Below are positions 55,251-64,000 of a stretch of 64,000 bases of DNA, piece by piece. The position numbers and the translations under genes are program-made. Origin of the DNA: Frigoribacterium sp. PhB160 (GTDB lineage Bacteria > Actinomycetota > Actinomycetes > Actinomycetales > Microbacteriaceae); NCBI RefSeq assembly GCF_003751785.1, contig NZ_RKIE01000002.1:1-64000 (forward strand), read 5' to 3'. The notes beneath the pieces were generated by a model. That model did no database searches and was not told the origin of the DNA. It saw only the letters and a list, made by a program, of their open reading frames with translations. Positions within the stretch are counted from its first letter, which is position 1. Every line of letters begins with the position of its first letter.

Positions 55251-55316
55251 CGGTCGGCAACTCCTCACGGAGTTGCCGACCGTTCCCCTGAGGTCGTGGA
55301 GAACCGCTCCACGACC
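55251..55316 (+). other. Two tandem perfect hairpins in the rplE-rpsH gap (rpsN position)
   Basis: Hairpin 1: 14-bp perfect stem CGGTCGGCAACTCC / GGAGTTGCCGACCG (55251-55264, 55269-55282), loop TCAC, followed by TTCCCC. Hairpin 2: 10-bp perfect stem GGTCGTGGAG / CTCCACGACC (55292-55301, 55307-55316). The whole gap 55244-55383 has no coding frame and no rpsN. The first hairpin looks like a partial terminator; either could be a regulatory or RNA-processing site within the spc operon. Confidence 0.7.
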
Positions 55317-55383
55317 GCCCGATCATCAAGGTCGACACCCGGTGTACCGGATGCCGAAACCGGATGAGAAAGAGACAAACCGC

Positions 55384-55782
55384 ATGACGATGACAGATCC
55401 GGTCGCAGACCTGCTGACCAGACTGCGCAATGCGAACTCGGCCTTCCACGAGACCGTGTCGCTCCCCAGCAGCAAGCTCAAGTCCCACATCGCCGAGATC
55501 CTCCAGCGCGAGGGCTTCATCGACTCGTGGAAGGTCGAGGACGCACGTGTCGGCCAGACCCTCACGATCGACCTGAAGTACGGCCCCGCCCGTGAGCGCT
55601 CCATCAAGGGCATCAAGCGGGTCTCGAAGCCCGGCCTCCGCGTCTACGCGAAGTCCACCGAGATCCCCCAGGTCTTCGGCGGCCTCGGCGTCGCCATCCT
55701 GTCGACTTCCTCCGGTCTGCTGACCGACCGCGAGGCCGAGAAGAAGGGCGTGGGCGGAGAAGTCATCGCCTACGTGTGGTAA
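55384..55782 (+). CDS. rpsH: 30S ribosomal protein S8
   Basis: 132 residues from ATG at 55384 (a second ATG lies 6 nt on). Starts [20 protein letters not shown], and includes the C-terminal region with [20 protein letters not shown]. Primary 16S binder; in enterobacteria the spc-operon repressor acting at the rplE region. Here it follows the hairpin gap. Six nt to rplF. Confidence 0.97.
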   Translation: MTMTDPVADLLTRLRNANSAFHETVSLPSSKLKSHIAEILQREGFIDSWKVEDARVGQTLTIDLKYGPARERSIKGIKRVSKPGLRVYAKSTEIPQVFGGLGVAILSTSSGLLTDREAEKKGVGGEVIAYVW

Positions 55783-55788
55783 CCCGAC

Positions 55789-56325
55789 ATGTCTCGAATC
55801 GGAAGACTCCCCATCTCGATCCCTGCCGGGGTCGACGTGAAGATCGACGGCCAGGCCGTCACCGTCAAGGGCCCCAAGGGTGAGCTGTCGCTCGTCGTCA
55901 AGAGCCCCATCGAAGCCAAGCTCGAAGAGGGCACCGTCGTCGTGACGCGTCCCGACGACGAGCGCGAGTCGCGCTCGCTCCACGGCCTCACGCGCACCCT
56001 CATCGCCAACCAGATCATCGGCGTGACCCAGGGCTACACCAAGGGCCTCGAGGTCGTCGGCACCGGTTACCGCGTGCAGGCCAAGGGCTCCAACGTCGAG
56101 TTCGCTCTCGGCTACTCGCACCCCATCACCGTCGAGCCGCCCGCGGGCATCAGCTTCACGGTCGAGGGGAACAACAAGCTCACCGTCGTCGGCATCGACA
56201 AGCAGGCCGTCGGCGAGGTGGCCGCCAACATCCGCAAGCTGCGCAAGCCCGAGCCCTACAAGGGCAAGGGCGTCCGCTACGCGGGCGAGGTCGTCCGCCG
56301 CAAGGCCGGAAAGTCAGGTAAGTAA
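55789..56325 (+). CDS. rplF: 50S ribosomal protein L6
   Basis: 178 residues, [20 protein letters not shown] at the start and [20 protein letters not shown] at the end, the signature of L6. Located near the sarcin-ricin loop. Next gene 2 nt later. Confidence 0.98.
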   Translation: MSRIGRLPISIPAGVDVKIDGQAVTVKGPKGELSLVVKSPIEAKLEEGTVVVTRPDDERESRSLHGLTRTLIANQIIGVTQGYTKGLEVVGTGYRVQAKGSNVEFALGYSHPITVEPPAGISFTVEGNNKLTVVGIDKQAVGEVAANIRKLRKPEPYKGKGVRYAGEVVRRKAGKSGK

Positions 56326-56327
56326 TC

Positions 56328-56699
56328 ATGGGTCTCGGTACACGAGGAAAGAGCAAGTCGGCTGCCACCAAGCGCCGTCACACCCGCCTGCGCAAGAAGG
56401 TCGTGGGCACCGAAGAGCGCCCCCGTCTCGTCGTCACCCGTTCGGCCCGTCACGTGTTCGTGCAGGTCGTCGACGACAGCAAGGGCTTCACCGTCGCCAG
56501 CGCATCGACCCTCGAGGCCGACATGCGCACGTTCGACGGTGACAAGACCGCGAAGTCCCGCAAGGTCGGCGCGCTCGTCGCCGAGCGTGCCAAGGCCGCG
56601 GGCATCGAGGCCGTCGTGTTCGATCGCGGCGGCAACAAGTACGCCGGACGCGTCGCGGCCATCGCCGAAGGCGCCCGAGAGGCTGGTTTGAACCTGTGA
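56328..56699 (+). CDS. rplR: 50S ribosomal protein L18
   Basis: 123 residues. Starts [20 protein letters not shown], ends [20 protein letters not shown] and AGLNL. Binds 5S rRNA. The stop overlaps rpsE (GTGA). Confidence 0.97.
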   Translation: MGLGTRGKSKSAATKRRHTRLRKKVVGTEERPRLVVTRSARHVFVQVVDDSKGFTVASASTLEADMRTFDGDKTAKSRKVGALVAERAKAAGIEAVVFDRGGNKYAGRVAAIAEGAREAGLNL

Positions 56700-57436
56700 G
56701 CGACACGACGAACACCACTCCCCCCGCAGAGCCCGAGGCGACCAAGGCACCGGCCGAGGCCGTCGTCGAGCGTCCCGTCGAGACGGCTGCCGGCTCGGAG
56801 TCCAACAACCGCGAGGGTGGTCGCACCGACCGCCGTGGCGGCCAGGGCCGAGGCGACCGCAACGCCGGCGGCCGCGGCCGCGGCGACCGCGACGACAAGA
56901 GCCAGTTCTTGGAGCGCGTCGTCACGATCAACCGCGTGTCGAAGGTCGTCAAGGGCGGCCGTCGCTTCAGCTTCACCGCCCTCGTCGTCGTCGGTGACGG
57001 CAACGGCCTGGTCGGTGTCGGCTACGGCAAGGCCCGCGAGGTCCCCACGGCGATCAGCAAGGGCGTCGAGGAGGCCAAGAAGAACTTCTTCCGCGTCCCC
57101 CGCATCGGCAACACCATCCCGCACCCCGTGCAGGGCGAGGCCGCTGCCGGCGTCGTCATGCTGCGTCCGGCCTCGGCCGGTACCGGTGTCATCGCCGGTG
57201 GTCCCGTCCGCGCCGTGCTCGAGTGCGCCGGCGTGCACGACGTCCTGAGCAAGTCGCTCGGTTCGTCGAACACCATCAACATCGTCCACGCGACCGTCAC
57301 GGCCCTGAAGATGCTGGAAGAGCCTCGTGCTGTCGCAGCTCGTCGCGGTCTCGACATCGACGCCGTGATGCCGGCCTTCATGGTCCGTGCTGAGCAGGCT
57401 GCGCGTACCGCCGCTACCGAGAAGGCAGGTGCCTGA
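56696..57436 (+). CDS. rpsE: 30S ribosomal protein S5 with N-terminal RGG-like extension
   Basis: 246 residues from GTG. The S5 core begins near 71 ([20 protein letters not shown], later [20 protein letters not shown]) and includes the spectinomycin loop. Residues 1-70 form an extension: acidic first, then Arg/Gly-rich ([20 protein letters not shown]). Usual S5 is ~165-200 residues. S5 lines the mRNA channel. rpmD overlaps its stop. Confidence 0.96.
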   Translation: MSDTTNTTPPAEPEATKAPAEAVVERPVETAAGSESNNREGGRTDRRGGQGRGDRNAGGRGRGDRDDKSQFLERVVTINRVSKVVKGGRRFSFTALVVVGDGNGLVGVGYGKAREVPTAISKGVEEAKKNFFRVPRIGNTIPHPVQGEAAAGVVMLRPASAGTGVIAGGPVRAVLECAGVHDVLSKSLGSSNTINIVHATVTALKMLEEPRAVAARRGLDIDAVMPAFMVRAEQAARTAATEKAGA

Positions 57437-57621
57437 TGGCCGCCAACCTCAAGGTGACCCAGATCAAGTCCGTGATCAGCGAGAAGCAGAACCAGCGCGA
57501 CACGCTGCGGAGCCTGGGCCTCAAGCGCATCGGCCAGTCGGTCGTTCGCGAAGACACCAAGCAGAACCGTGGATACATCAACACGGTCGCTCACCTCGTG
57601 AAGGTCGAGGAGATTGACTAA
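57436..57621 (+). CDS. rpmD: 50S ribosomal protein L30
   Basis: 61 residues; [20 protein letters not shown] and [20 protein letters not shown] are typical. Compact L30 without extension. Coupled at both ends by TGATG/TAATG-type overlaps with rpsE and rplO. Confidence 0.97.
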   Translation: MAANLKVTQIKSVISEKQNQRDTLRSLGLKRIGQSVVREDTKQNRGYINTVAHLVKVEEID

Positions 57622-58247
57622 TGGCTGACGAGAAGAACGAGCCGGTCGAGAAGGCCGCTCCCAAGAAGGCCGCCGCCCCCAAGGCGACGACCACCAAGGC
57701 TGCCCCCAAGGCCGCCGCCAAGAAGCCCGCTGCCGACAAGGCCGCTGCTTCGACGAAGTCCTCGACGACGTCGGCCCCGGCCGCCTCGTCGAACGACGTC
57801 GCCCGCCCCCAGGTCCTCAAGGTCCACCACCTCCGTCCGGCTCCCGGTGCCAAGACGGCGAAGACCCGCGTGGGTCGCGGTGAGGGCTCGAAGGGCAAGA
57901 CGGCCGGACGTGGCACCAAGGGCCAGAAGGCCCGGTACCAGGTCAAGGTCGGCTTCGAGGGTGGTCAGATGCCGCTGCACATGCGTACGCCGAAGCTGCG
58001 CGGGTTCAAGAACCCGTTCCGCGTCGAGTACCAGGTCGTGAACCTCGAGAAGCTCGGCGAACTCTACCCGCAGGGTGGGGACGTCACCGTGAGCGACCTC
58101 GTCGCGAAGGGTGCCGTGCGCAAGAACGAGAAGGTCAAGGTCCTCGGACAGGGCGAGCTCAGCGTCGCCCTCACCGTCGCCGTCGACAAGGTCTCCGGCT
58201 CCGCCGAGGACAAGATCGTCGCCGCCGGCGGGACCGTCTCCAAGTAA
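57621..58247 (+). CDS. rplO: 50S ribosomal protein L15 with histone-H1-like N-terminal extension
   Basis: 208 residues. The L15 core starts near 66 with [20 protein letters not shown] and [20 protein letters not shown]. Residues 1-60 are Lys/Ala/Pro/Thr-rich ([20 protein letters not shown]), like histone-H1 or Hup tails, absent from typical ~145-residue L15. The start is unambiguous because ATG overlaps the rpmD stop (TAATG). L15 stabilises the exit side of the large subunit. A strong hairpin follows. Confidence 0.95.
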   Translation: MADEKNEPVEKAAPKKAAAPKATTTKAAPKAAAKKPAADKAAASTKSSTTSAPAASSNDVARPQVLKVHHLRPAPGAKTAKTRVGRGEGSKGKTAGRGTKGQKARYQVKVGFEGGQMPLHMRTPKLRGFKNPFRVEYQVVNLEKLGELYPQGGDVTVSDLVAKGAVRKNEKVKVLGQGELSVALTVAVDKVSGSAEDKIVAAGGTVSK

Positions 58248-58251
58248 TCAC

Positions 58252-58286
58252 CTGAGGGGGTGGCCCGTACGGGCCACCCCCTTCAG
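58252..58286 (+). terminator. Hairpin between rplO and secY
   Basis: GGGGGTGGCCCG (58256-58267) and CGGGCCACCCCC (58270-58281) pair perfectly with a very short loop; flanking CTGA/TTCAG extends the stem. Five nt after rplO. It may end most spc transcripts or attenuate expression of secY-adk-map. TATCCT at 58291-58296 could be a -10 for secY, without a good -35. Confidence 0.7.
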
Positions 58287-58316
58287 TCGTCTATCCTTCA
58301 CACCGGGAGGCCACAC

Positions 58317-59639
58317 ATGTTCAGAGCAGTCGCGCGCATCATGCGCACGCCCGACCTTCGCCGCAAGATCGGGTTCACGCTCGGGATCATCGCGCTCTTC
58401 CGGCTGGGGTCGTTCATCCCCGCCCCGTTCGTCGACTACCAGAACGTGCAGCTGTGCCTCGCGGGCAACACCGGCACGTCGGGCCTCTACGAGCTCGTCA
58501 ACCTCTTCAGCGGCGGGGCGCTCCTGCAGCTCTCGGTCTTCGCGCTGGGCATCATGCCCTATATCACGTCGTCGATCATCGTGCAGCTGCTCCGCGTGGT
58601 CATCCCGCACTTCGACACCCTCTACAAGGAGGGCCAGTCGGGCCAGGCCAAGCTCACGCAGTACACCCGCTACCTGACCATCGCGCTGGGCATCCTGCAG
58701 TCGACCACCCTCATCACGGTCGCCCGCTCCGGCACCCTCTTCGCCGGTTCCGGCGCTGCCGAGTGCCAGCAGCTCATCACGAACGACGCCTGGTACGCCG
58801 TGCTCCTCATGGTGATCACCATGACCGCCGGTACGGGCCTCATCATGTGGATGGGCGAGCTCATCACCGAGCGCGGCATCGGCAACGGCATGTCGCTCCT
58901 CATCTTCACCTCGATCGCCGCGCGGTTCCCGACGGCGCTCTGGAGCATCGCGCAGGCCCGCAGCTTCGAGATCTTCCTCATGGTCGTGGCCGTCGGCCTC
59001 GTCATCATGGCCGCCGTGGTCTTCGTCGAGCAGTCGCAGCGGCGGGTCCCGGTCCAGTACGCCAAGCGCATGGTCGGACGACGCACCTACGGCGGCAACA
59101 ACACGTACATCCCGATCAAGGTCAACATGGCCGGCGTCGTGCCCGTCATCTTCGCCTCGTCGCTGCTGTACCTGCCGGCCCTCGTCGCGCAGTTCAACCG
59201 CCCCACCGACGGCACGGCACCGCCCGCCTGGGTCTCGTGGGTCGAGGCCAACCTGACCTCGGGCGACAACCCGCTCTACATGGTCGTGTACTTCGCGCTC
59301 ATCGTCGGCTTCACCTACTTCTACGTCGCGATCACCTTCAACCCCGAAGAGGTCGCCGACAACATGAAGAAGTACGGCGGGTTCATCCCCGGCATCCGCG
59401 CCGGCCGCCCGACCGCCGAGTACCTCGACTACGTGCTGACGCGGGTCACCCTGCCCGGGTCGCTGTACCTCGGCATCATCGCCCTGATCCCGCTGATCGC
59501 CCTGGCGACCGTGGGCGCGAACCAGAACTTCCCCTTCGGCGGCGCGAGCATCCTCATCATCGTGGGCGTCGGACTCGAGACGGTGAAGCAGATCGACTCG
59601 CAGCTCCAGCAGCGCCACTACGAGGGCCTCCTCCGATGA
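58317..59639 (+). CDS. secY: Protein translocase subunit SecY
   Basis: 440 residues from ATG at 58317 (CGGGAGG upstream, 6-nt spacer); an in-frame GTG-type extension lies within the hairpin and is rejected. Ten membrane segments. Signatures: [40 protein letters not shown] and [20 protein letters not shown]. Forms the Sec channel. Stop overlaps adk (ATGA). Confidence 0.98.
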   Translation: MFRAVARIMRTPDLRRKIGFTLGIIALFRLGSFIPAPFVDYQNVQLCLAGNTGTSGLYELVNLFSGGALLQLSVFALGIMPYITSSIIVQLLRVVIPHFDTLYKEGQSGQAKLTQYTRYLTIALGILQSTTLITVARSGTLFAGSGAAECQQLITNDAWYAVLLMVITMTAGTGLIMWMGELITERGIGNGMSLLIFTSIAARFPTALWSIAQARSFEIFLMVVAVGLVIMAAVVFVEQSQRRVPVQYAKRMVGRRTYGGNNTYIPIKVNMAGVVPVIFASSLLYLPALVAQFNRPTDGTAPPAWVSWVEANLTSGDNPLYMVVYFALIVGFTYFYVAITFNPEEVADNMKKYGGFIPGIRAGRPTAEYLDYVLTRVTLPGSLYLGIIALIPLIALATVGANQNFPFGGASILIIVGVGLETVKQIDSQLQQRHYEGLLR

Positions 59640-60256
59640 GCGCCGCTGAGACCCGACTCAGCCCCCGCTTCCTCATCGTCGGACCTCCCGGGGCCGGCAA
59701 GGGCACGCAGGCGACGCAGATCGCGGCCACCTACGGCATCCCGGCGATCTCGACGGGCGACATCTTCCGCGCGAACGTCAAGAACGAGACCGAGCTCGGC
59801 CTGAAGGTCAAGGCGATCATGGACGCGGGCGACTACGTGCCCGACAGCCTGACGAACGAGCTCATCTCCGACCGGCTCCAGCAGGACGACGCGGCCGACG
59901 GGTTCCTCCTCGACGGCTACCCGCGCACCATGCAGCAGGTCGAGTTCCTCGACGCCCACCTCGCCGCGCAGGGCCAGGCGCTCGAGGCCGTGGTGCAGCT
60001 CGTCGCCGACCGCGACGAGATCGTCGAGCGCCTGCGCAAGCGGGCCCTCGACCAGGGCCGCTCCGACGACACCGAGGACGCCATCCGCCACCGGCAGGAC
60101 GTCTACCTGCGCGAGACGGCGCCGCTCGTCGAGACCTACCGCGAGCGTGACCTGCTGGTCGAGGTCGACGGCCTGGGCAGCATCGACGAGGTGGGCGAGC
60201 GCATCGACGCCGCCCTGACCGCGCGCGGCTTCCAGCCGGTCGCGACTGCCTCCTGA
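59636..60256 (+). CDS. adk: Adenylate kinase
   Basis: 206 residues. P-loop [10 protein letters not shown], then [32 protein letters not shown] and the core [14 protein letters not shown]. The LID is short (no four-Cys zinc site), as in most actinobacterial enzymes. Converts AMP and ATP to 2 ADP. About 10 extra residues precede the P-loop strand. map follows after 3 nt. Confidence 0.97.
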   Translation: MSAAETRLSPRFLIVGPPGAGKGTQATQIAATYGIPAISTGDIFRANVKNETELGLKVKAIMDAGDYVPDSLTNELISDRLQQDDAADGFLLDGYPRTMQQVEFLDAHLAAQGQALEAVVQLVADRDEIVERLRKRALDQGRSDDTEDAIRHRQDVYLRETAPLVETYRERDLLVEVDGLGSIDEVGERIDAALTARGFQPVATAS

Positions 60257-60259
60257 GCC

Positions 60260-61093
60260 GTGGCGTTCCGCAAGACCGGCATCTACAAGAGCCGTGACGA
60301 GCTCCGAGCCCTCCTGCGCCCCGGCGTGCTGACGGCCGAGTCCCTCGACGCCGTGCAGGCGGCCGTGGCGCCCGGCATCACCACGGGCGAGCTCGACGCG
60401 ATCGCCGAGCGCACCATCCGCGACGGCGGCGGGGTGCCGAACTTCATGCTCGTGCCGGGCTACCGCAACACGATCTGCGCGTCGGTCAACGCCGACGTGG
60501 TGCACGGCATCCCCGGCAACCGAGCCCTCGAGCCCGGGGACATCGTCTCGGTCGACAGCGGTGCCGAGTTCGAGGGCTGGAACGGCGACAGCGCCCGGTC
60601 TTTCGTGCTCGACGACCCCTCGCGGCCCGAGCTCGTCACCGAACGGCGCCTGCTGAACGAGGTCACCGAGCAGGCCCTCTGGCACGGCATCGCCGCGCTG
60701 GCCACGGCACGGCACCTCAACGAGGTCGGCGACGCCGTCGAGGACTACGTCGAGTCGCGCGGCGACTTCGGCATCGTCGAGGACTACGTGGGCCATGGCA
60801 TCGGACGCTCCATGCACGAGGAGCCGCCGGTCTTCAACTACCGCGTCAAGGGGCGGGGGCCCGCGGTCAAGCCGGGCCTCGTGGTGGCGATCGAGCCCAT
60901 GATCACCCTGGGCGGCATCGACACCCTGACGCAGGACGACGACTGGACCGTGACCACGGTCGACGGCTCGGCGGCCGCGCACTGGGAGCACTCCGTCGCC
61001 GTCCACGAGGGGGGCATCTGGGTGCTCACCGCCCATGACGGCGGGGCGTCGGGCCTGGCCCCTCTCGGGATCCGGCCGGTCCCGATCAGCTGA
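60260..61093 (+). CDS. map: Methionine aminopeptidase, type I
   Basis: 277 residues from GTG. The five metal ligands are present in context: Asp in VDSGAEFEGWNGDSAR (two), His in GHGIGRSMHEEP, Glu in AIEPMITLGG and Glu in HSVAVHEGG; the catalytic His in VVHGIPGNRA. Removes initiator Met. Last gene of the secY-adk-map unit; convergent with the LCP gene downstream. Confidence 0.97.
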   Translation: MAFRKTGIYKSRDELRALLRPGVLTAESLDAVQAAVAPGITTGELDAIAERTIRDGGGVPNFMLVPGYRNTICASVNADVVHGIPGNRALEPGDIVSVDSGAEFEGWNGDSARSFVLDDPSRPELVTERRLLNEVTEQALWHGIAALATARHLNEVGDAVEDYVESRGDFGIVEDYVGHGIGRSMHEEPPVFNYRVKGRGPAVKPGLVVAIEPMITLGGIDTLTQDDDWTVTTVDGSAAAHWEHSVAVHEGGIWVLTAHDGGASGLAPLGIRPVPIS

Positions 61094-61094
61094 C

Positions 61095-61165
61095 CCGCGC
61101 CTCCGGCGGTGGGTCTGCCCGTCAGGGCGTGGCCCGACCGGGCCTTCGCGGCCGGGGAGGCGCGG
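61095..61165. terminator. Bidirectional terminator between map and the LCP gene
   Basis: CCGCGCCTCC (61095-61104) and GGAGGCGCGG (61156-61165), another copy pair of the dispersed 10-mer, enclose ~51 nt with further short helices. It lies in the 78-nt space between converging genes, so it can serve both. Confidence 0.55.
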
Positions 61166-61171
61166 GGCGGC

Positions 61172-62425
61172 TCAGTAGGACGACGACCCCACCGAGCAGG
61201 TCGACTCGGCCGCCGTCTGGCCCGTGATCGTCGACGGCAGCGTCGTCGTGGTCGGTGCCGGCACCGCGGGTGCGTCCGTCGCCGTGGGGTCCGGCACGGC
61301 GGGCGTGGTCTCGACCGGAGGCACCGTCTCGTCGCCCGCGGCGGCCTCGGAGCCGCGCCCCACCGCGTCGTCGCCGACGGTGAACTTCTGATCGGACTGC
61401 AGGGCGGCCTCGAGCACGGCGGCGTCGGCCTCGGCCGGCACGACGCGTCCGTACTGGTCGGGGTCGTCGACGACGGGGTACTGGACGAAGACGATGTCGG
61501 CGGGGGAGAGGCCGTTCAGCGACAGGGCGAGCGAGACGAGGGTGTCGGGGGAGCTGAGCGAGGTCGAGAGCGTCATGTTGCTGAGCGCGGCAGAGGCCAG
61601 CTTGTAGAGCGTCGTGGGGCTGCTGAGGGTGCCGCCGGAGATGATCTTGCGCATCATCGACGACAGGAAGACCTGCTGCGAGCTGATGCGGGCGAGGTCG
61701 CTGCCGTCGCCCACGCCGTGGCGCGTGCGGAGGAACTCGAGGGCGTCCTTGCCCTGCAGCGAGTGGGTGCCGGCGCTGAGGTCGAGGCCGGTGTCGGTGT
61801 CGCGGATGCGGTTCGTGACGCACACGTCGACGCCGCCGAGCGCGTTCGACATCTCGATGACCCCGTCGAAGGTGATCATGCCGGCGTAGAAGACGCTGAG
61901 GCCGGTGAGCTGCTCGACGGCCGAGACGGTGCAGTTGACGCCGCCCAGCTCGTAGAGCGTGTTGAACTGCTGGTACGAGGCGGCCTCGTGGGCGACGCCG
62001 TCGTCGCCGGTGCACGCGGGGCGGTCGATCATCATGTCGCGGGGGAAGCTCACCGCCGTGAGCTGGCTGTGGTCCTCCGACAGGTGGATCAAGATGTTGA
62101 CGTCGTTGCGGACGCCGTCGACGACGCCTGCGTCGACCTGGCTGTCGGGATCGCGCTGGTCGCTGCCGACGAGCAGGATGTTGGCGCCTCCCGCCATGGC
62201 GGAGATGCCCTCCTCTGGCACGTCGCCCGCGTTGCCCAGGGCGACGGAGGAGACCGACGAGGTGACGTCGCGGACGGCGATGGCGGCGACCGACACCGTG
62301 CTCACGAGGGCGACCGCGAGGGCGCTGGCGATCACCGTGAGGGCTGCTCGGGCGGGCCCGCGGCGACGCAGGCGACCGTGACGGGCGACGCCTCGCAGGC
62401 GGGAGGGACGGTGCTGCTCGGGCAT
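61172..62425 (-). CDS. LytR-CpsA-Psr (LCP) family cell-wall protein
   Basis: 417 residues from ATG at 62425 (GGAG 6 nt upstream); a longer in-frame start at 62506 lacks a ribosome site. Basic N-terminus, one membrane anchor (about 28-50), then the LCP domain: NILLVGSDQRD, TAVSFPRDMMIDRP with the catalytic Arg-Asp pair, GGVDVCVTNRI and ALEFLRTRHGVGDGSDLARI. LCP enzymes transfer secondary wall glycopolymers to peptidoglycan. The last ~70 residues are Pro/Thr/Ala-rich. Divergent from infA. Confidence 0.93.
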   Translation of the reverse strand: MPEQHRPSRLRGVARHGRLRRRGPARAALTVIASALAVALVSTVSVAAIAVRDVTSSVSSVALGNAGDVPEEGISAMAGGANILLVGSDQRDPDSQVDAGVVDGVRNDVNILIHLSEDHSQLTAVSFPRDMMIDRPACTGDDGVAHEAASYQQFNTLYELGGVNCTVSAVEQLTGLSVFYAGMITFDGVIEMSNALGGVDVCVTNRIRDTDTGLDLSAGTHSLQGKDALEFLRTRHGVGDGSDLARISSQQVFLSSMMRKIISGGTLSSPTTLYKLASAALSNMTLSTSLSSPDTLVSLALSLNGLSPADIVFVQYPVVDDPDQYGRVVPAEADAAVLEAALQSDQKFTVGDDAVGRGSEAAAGDETVPPVETTPAVPDPTATDAPAVPAPTTTTLPSTITGQTAAESTCSVGSSSY

Positions 62426-62483
62426 CGGGGCTCCGGTGTTCGAGGTGTGGGCGTCGGCTCGGCGTGTCGGGTCGACGGACGGG

Positions 62484-62513
62484 TTGCTGAAGTGTAGCGG
62501 GATCACCTAGGAT
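62484..62513 (+). promoter_or_regulatory. Promoter of infA
   Basis: TTGCTG (62484-62489), an 18-nt spacer and TAGGAT (62508-62513). Predicted start near 62520, with an ~84-nt leader to infA. Confidence 0.6.
62491..62496 (-). promoter_or_regulatory. Candidate -10 of the LCP gene
   Basis: Minus-strand TACACT, about 66 nt before the ATG; -35 not convincing. It overlaps the infA promoter on the opposite strand, so the two divergent units may interfere. Confidence 0.35.
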
Positions 62514-62603
62514 CGATCTTTGGTGTTCCCGGGTCACTCCTGTGTCCAGGCGACGCCAGTCCCCGCACGACCAACACTCCCAATTCTTAGCGACAGTGAG
62601 GCT

Positions 62604-62825
62604 ATGGCCAAAAAAGACGGTGTCATCGAAATCGAAGGCGCAGTGGTCGAGGCTCTGCCCAACGCGATGTTCCGCGTTGAGCTGACCAACGGACACAGAG
62701 TTCTCGCCCACATCTCCGGAAAGATGCGTCAGCACTACATCCGCATCCTCCCCGAAGACCGCGTGATCGTCGAACTCAGCCCTTATGACCTGACCCGCGG
62801 CCGGATCGTCTACCGCTACAAGTAG
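62604..62825 (+). CDS. infA: Translation initiation factor IF-1
   Basis: 73 residues from ATG at 62604 (GTGAGG upstream), exactly the family length; an upstream in-frame start is leader sequence. [20 protein letters not shown] and [16 protein letters not shown] are typical. Single S1-like OB fold that occupies the A site during initiation. Upstream codons include rarer A-rich choices than the neighbours. Confidence 0.98.
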   Translation: MAKKDGVIEIEGAVVEALPNAMFRVELTNGHRVLAHISGKMRQHYIRILPEDRVIVELSPYDLTRGRIVYRYK

Positions 62826-62893
62826 GGCGTGCTGGAAAGGAACGGCCCCGCGCACCCGTGGGGCACGAAGCCAGCGAGATCAAGGAAACAACG

Positions 62894-63010
62894 ATGAAGG
62901 TCAACCCCAGCGTCAAGCCCATCTGCGAGCACTGCAAGGTGATCCGCCGCAAGGGCAACGTCATGGTCATCTGCAAGAGCAACCCGCGCCACAAGCAGCG
63001 CCAGGGCTAG
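62894..63010 (+). CDS. rpmJ: 50S ribosomal protein L36
   Basis: 38 residues: [20 protein letters not shown], then [18 protein letters not shown]. The zinc ligands (CxxC, a later Cys and His) are present, so it is the zinc-dependent form. 68 nt after infA, the usual order. Confidence 0.97.
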   Translation: MKVNPSVKPICEHCKVIRRKGNVMVICKSNPRHKQRQG

Positions 63011-63042
63011 CAGCTCGGGTCGCCCCGGCGACCGAGAGCGAC

Positions 63043-63064
63043 GGGCCCCGACGAGTCGGGGCCC
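63043..63064 (+). terminator. Hairpin between rpmJ and rpsM
   Basis: 9-bp perfect stem GGGCCCCGA / TCGGGGCCC with a 4-nt loop, 32 nt after rpmJ, inside a 192-nt gap. Possible attenuator between infA-rpmJ and the alpha-operon genes. Confidence 0.55.
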
Positions 63065-63202
63065 TGCACCACGCACCACCACCAGAGCAGCACCAGATCC
63101 CGCACCGGCACGTCACGTGCCCGGGGCGGGGGACACCCCGGGACGGAGGCCCGGGCACCGGCGCTGTGACAGACCTCCACCACTCTCTGAGGAGAAGCCA
63201 CC

Positions 63203-63577
63203 ATGGCACGTCTAGCAGGCGTTGACATCCCGCGCGACAAGCGCGTCGAAGTCGCACTGACCTACATCTACGGAGTCGGGCGCACCCGTGCGCTCAAGAC
63301 TCTCGCCGAGACCGAGATCGACGGCAACATCCGCGTCAAGGACCTCACGGACGACCAGCTCGTCCTGCTCCGCGACCACATCGAGGGCAACTTCAAGGTC
63401 GAGGGCGACCTGCGTCGCGAGGTCGCCGCCGACATCCGCCGCAAGGTCGAGATCGGCAGCTACGAGGGCATCCGCCACCGCCGCGGCCTGCCCGTGCGCG
63501 GACAGCGCACGAAGACGAACGCTCGCACCCGCAAGGGCCCGAAGCGCACCGTCGCCGGCAAGAAGAAGGCTCGCTAG
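63203..63577 (+). CDS. rpsM: 30S ribosomal protein S13
   Basis: 124 residues, [20 protein letters not shown] at the start, [20 protein letters not shown] and a basic tail at the end. Head protein contacting the P-site tRNA and bridge to L5. GAGGAGAA precedes the ATG. rpsK follows after 44 nt. Confidence 0.98.
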   Translation: MARLAGVDIPRDKRVEVALTYIYGVGRTRALKTLAETEIDGNIRVKDLTDDQLVLLRDHIEGNFKVEGDLRREVAADIRRKVEIGSYEGIRHRRGLPVRGQRTKTNARTRKGPKRTVAGKKKAR

Positions 63578-63621
63578 GCCCCGGCTCCCGCCGTACGCCT
63601 CTAGGTTCGTAGGAGATCAAA

Positions 63622-64000
63622 ATGGCAGCACCGAAGTCGGCCGCGCGCAAGCCCCGCCGCAAAGAGAAGAAGAACGTCGCCGTGGGCCAGGCCCACATCA
63701 AGAGCACGTTCAACAACACCATCGTGTCGATCACCGATCCCTCGGGTGCCGTGCTGAGCTGGGCTTCGTCCGGCGCGGTCGGCTTCAAGGGCTCGCGCAA
63801 GTCGACGCCCTTCGCCGCGCAGCTGGCCGCCGAGTCGGCCGCCCGCCAGGCGCAGGAGCACGGCGTCAAGAAGGTCGACGTCTTCGTCAAGGGTCCCGGC
63901 TCCGGCCGCGAGACCGCGATCCGCTCCCTCCAGGCCGCAGGCCTCGAGGTCGGCTCGATCAACGACGTCACCCCGCAGGCGCACAACGGCTGCCGCCCGC
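63622..64000 (+). CDS. rpsK: 30S ribosomal protein S11, truncated by window end
   Basis: 126 residues visible before the window ends; only the last few residues are missing. [20 protein letters not shown] at the start, [20 protein letters not shown] and [20 protein letters not shown] are typical. Forms the mRNA exit region with S18/S21. AGGAGAT upstream. The rest of the alpha operon (rpsD, rpoA, rplQ) is expected beyond the window. Confidence 0.97.
   Translation, partial: MAAPKSAARKPRRKEKKNVAVGQAHIKSTFNNTIVSITDPSGAVLSWASSGAVGFKGSRKSTPFAAQLAAESAARQAQEHGVKKVDVFVKGPGSGRETAIRSLQAAGLEVGSINDVTPQAHNGCRP

Noticed and set aside
61122-62855. Second long minus-strand frame over the LCP gene
   Set aside because: Composition Arg/Pro/His-rich; the overlapping frame carries the LCP signatures and a signal anchor.

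Overview
This window is high-GC DNA from an actinobacterium, most likely a flagellated member of the Microbacteriaceae; genus is not resolvable by eye. The reasons are strongly GC-biased codon use, many GTG/TTG starts, actinobacterial-type RpoB/RpoC, leaderless-looking promoters (TANNNT about 6 nt before the start codon), a LAXTG-type sortase signal and monoderm type IV pilus genes without an outer-membrane secretin. No prophage, insertion sequence, CRISPR array, rRNA or tRNA gene was recognised.

Layout. (1) 1-3.5 kb, accessory: an LEA/YtxH-like stress protein, a retron (reverse transcriptase at 872-2245 on the minus strand, preceded by a candidate msr-msd ncRNA bounded by 21-nt inverted arms at 2353-2373 and 2501-2521) and a YitT-family membrane protein. 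(2) 3.6-15.4 kb: motility genes flbD-motA-motB and fliM-fliN-fliO-fliP-fliQ-fliR-flhB-flhA-flhF-like-csrA, with two near-identical sigma28-type promoters in front of flbD and fliM. (3) 15.5-24.3 kb: a spermidine-synthase-like methyltransferase fold protein divergent from rpoB-rpoC, with well-formed back-to-back promoters and strong terminators after rpoC. (4) 24.3-41 kb: a GNAT acetyltransferase, a winged-helix-like protein with a coupled 11-codon upstream ORF, then a type IV pilus locus (pilB, pilT, pilC, major pilin, three minor pilins, pilD, pilM, pilN, pilO), a sortase-anchored beta-propeller protein and a small membrane protein. (5) 41.1-45.8 kb: str operon rpsL-rpsG-fusA-tuf. (6) 45.8-48.1 kb: an accessory trio (MT0933-type antitoxin-like protein, topoisomerase IB, orphan DarT-like ADP-ribosyltransferase). 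(7) 48.2-61.1 kb: S10 and spc ribosomal clusters rpsJ to rplO, then secY-adk-map; rpsN is missing from its usual place between rplE and rpsH, where two perfect hairpins lie instead. (8) 61.2-64 kb: an LCP-family cell-wall protein on the minus strand, then infA-rpmJ-rpsM and a truncated rpsK.

How it fits together: the window joins the core gene-expression machinery with two motility machines, a flagellum (export gate, stator, C-ring) and a type IV pilus with retraction ATPase. The most interesting accessory element is the retron, a class of reverse transcriptase/ncRNA units known from other bacteria as anti-phage defence; its effector is not obvious here. A second theme is a 10-mer (GGAGGCGCGG and its complement CCGCGCCTCC) that recurs in most intergenic gaps, usually as the base of a terminator-like stem.
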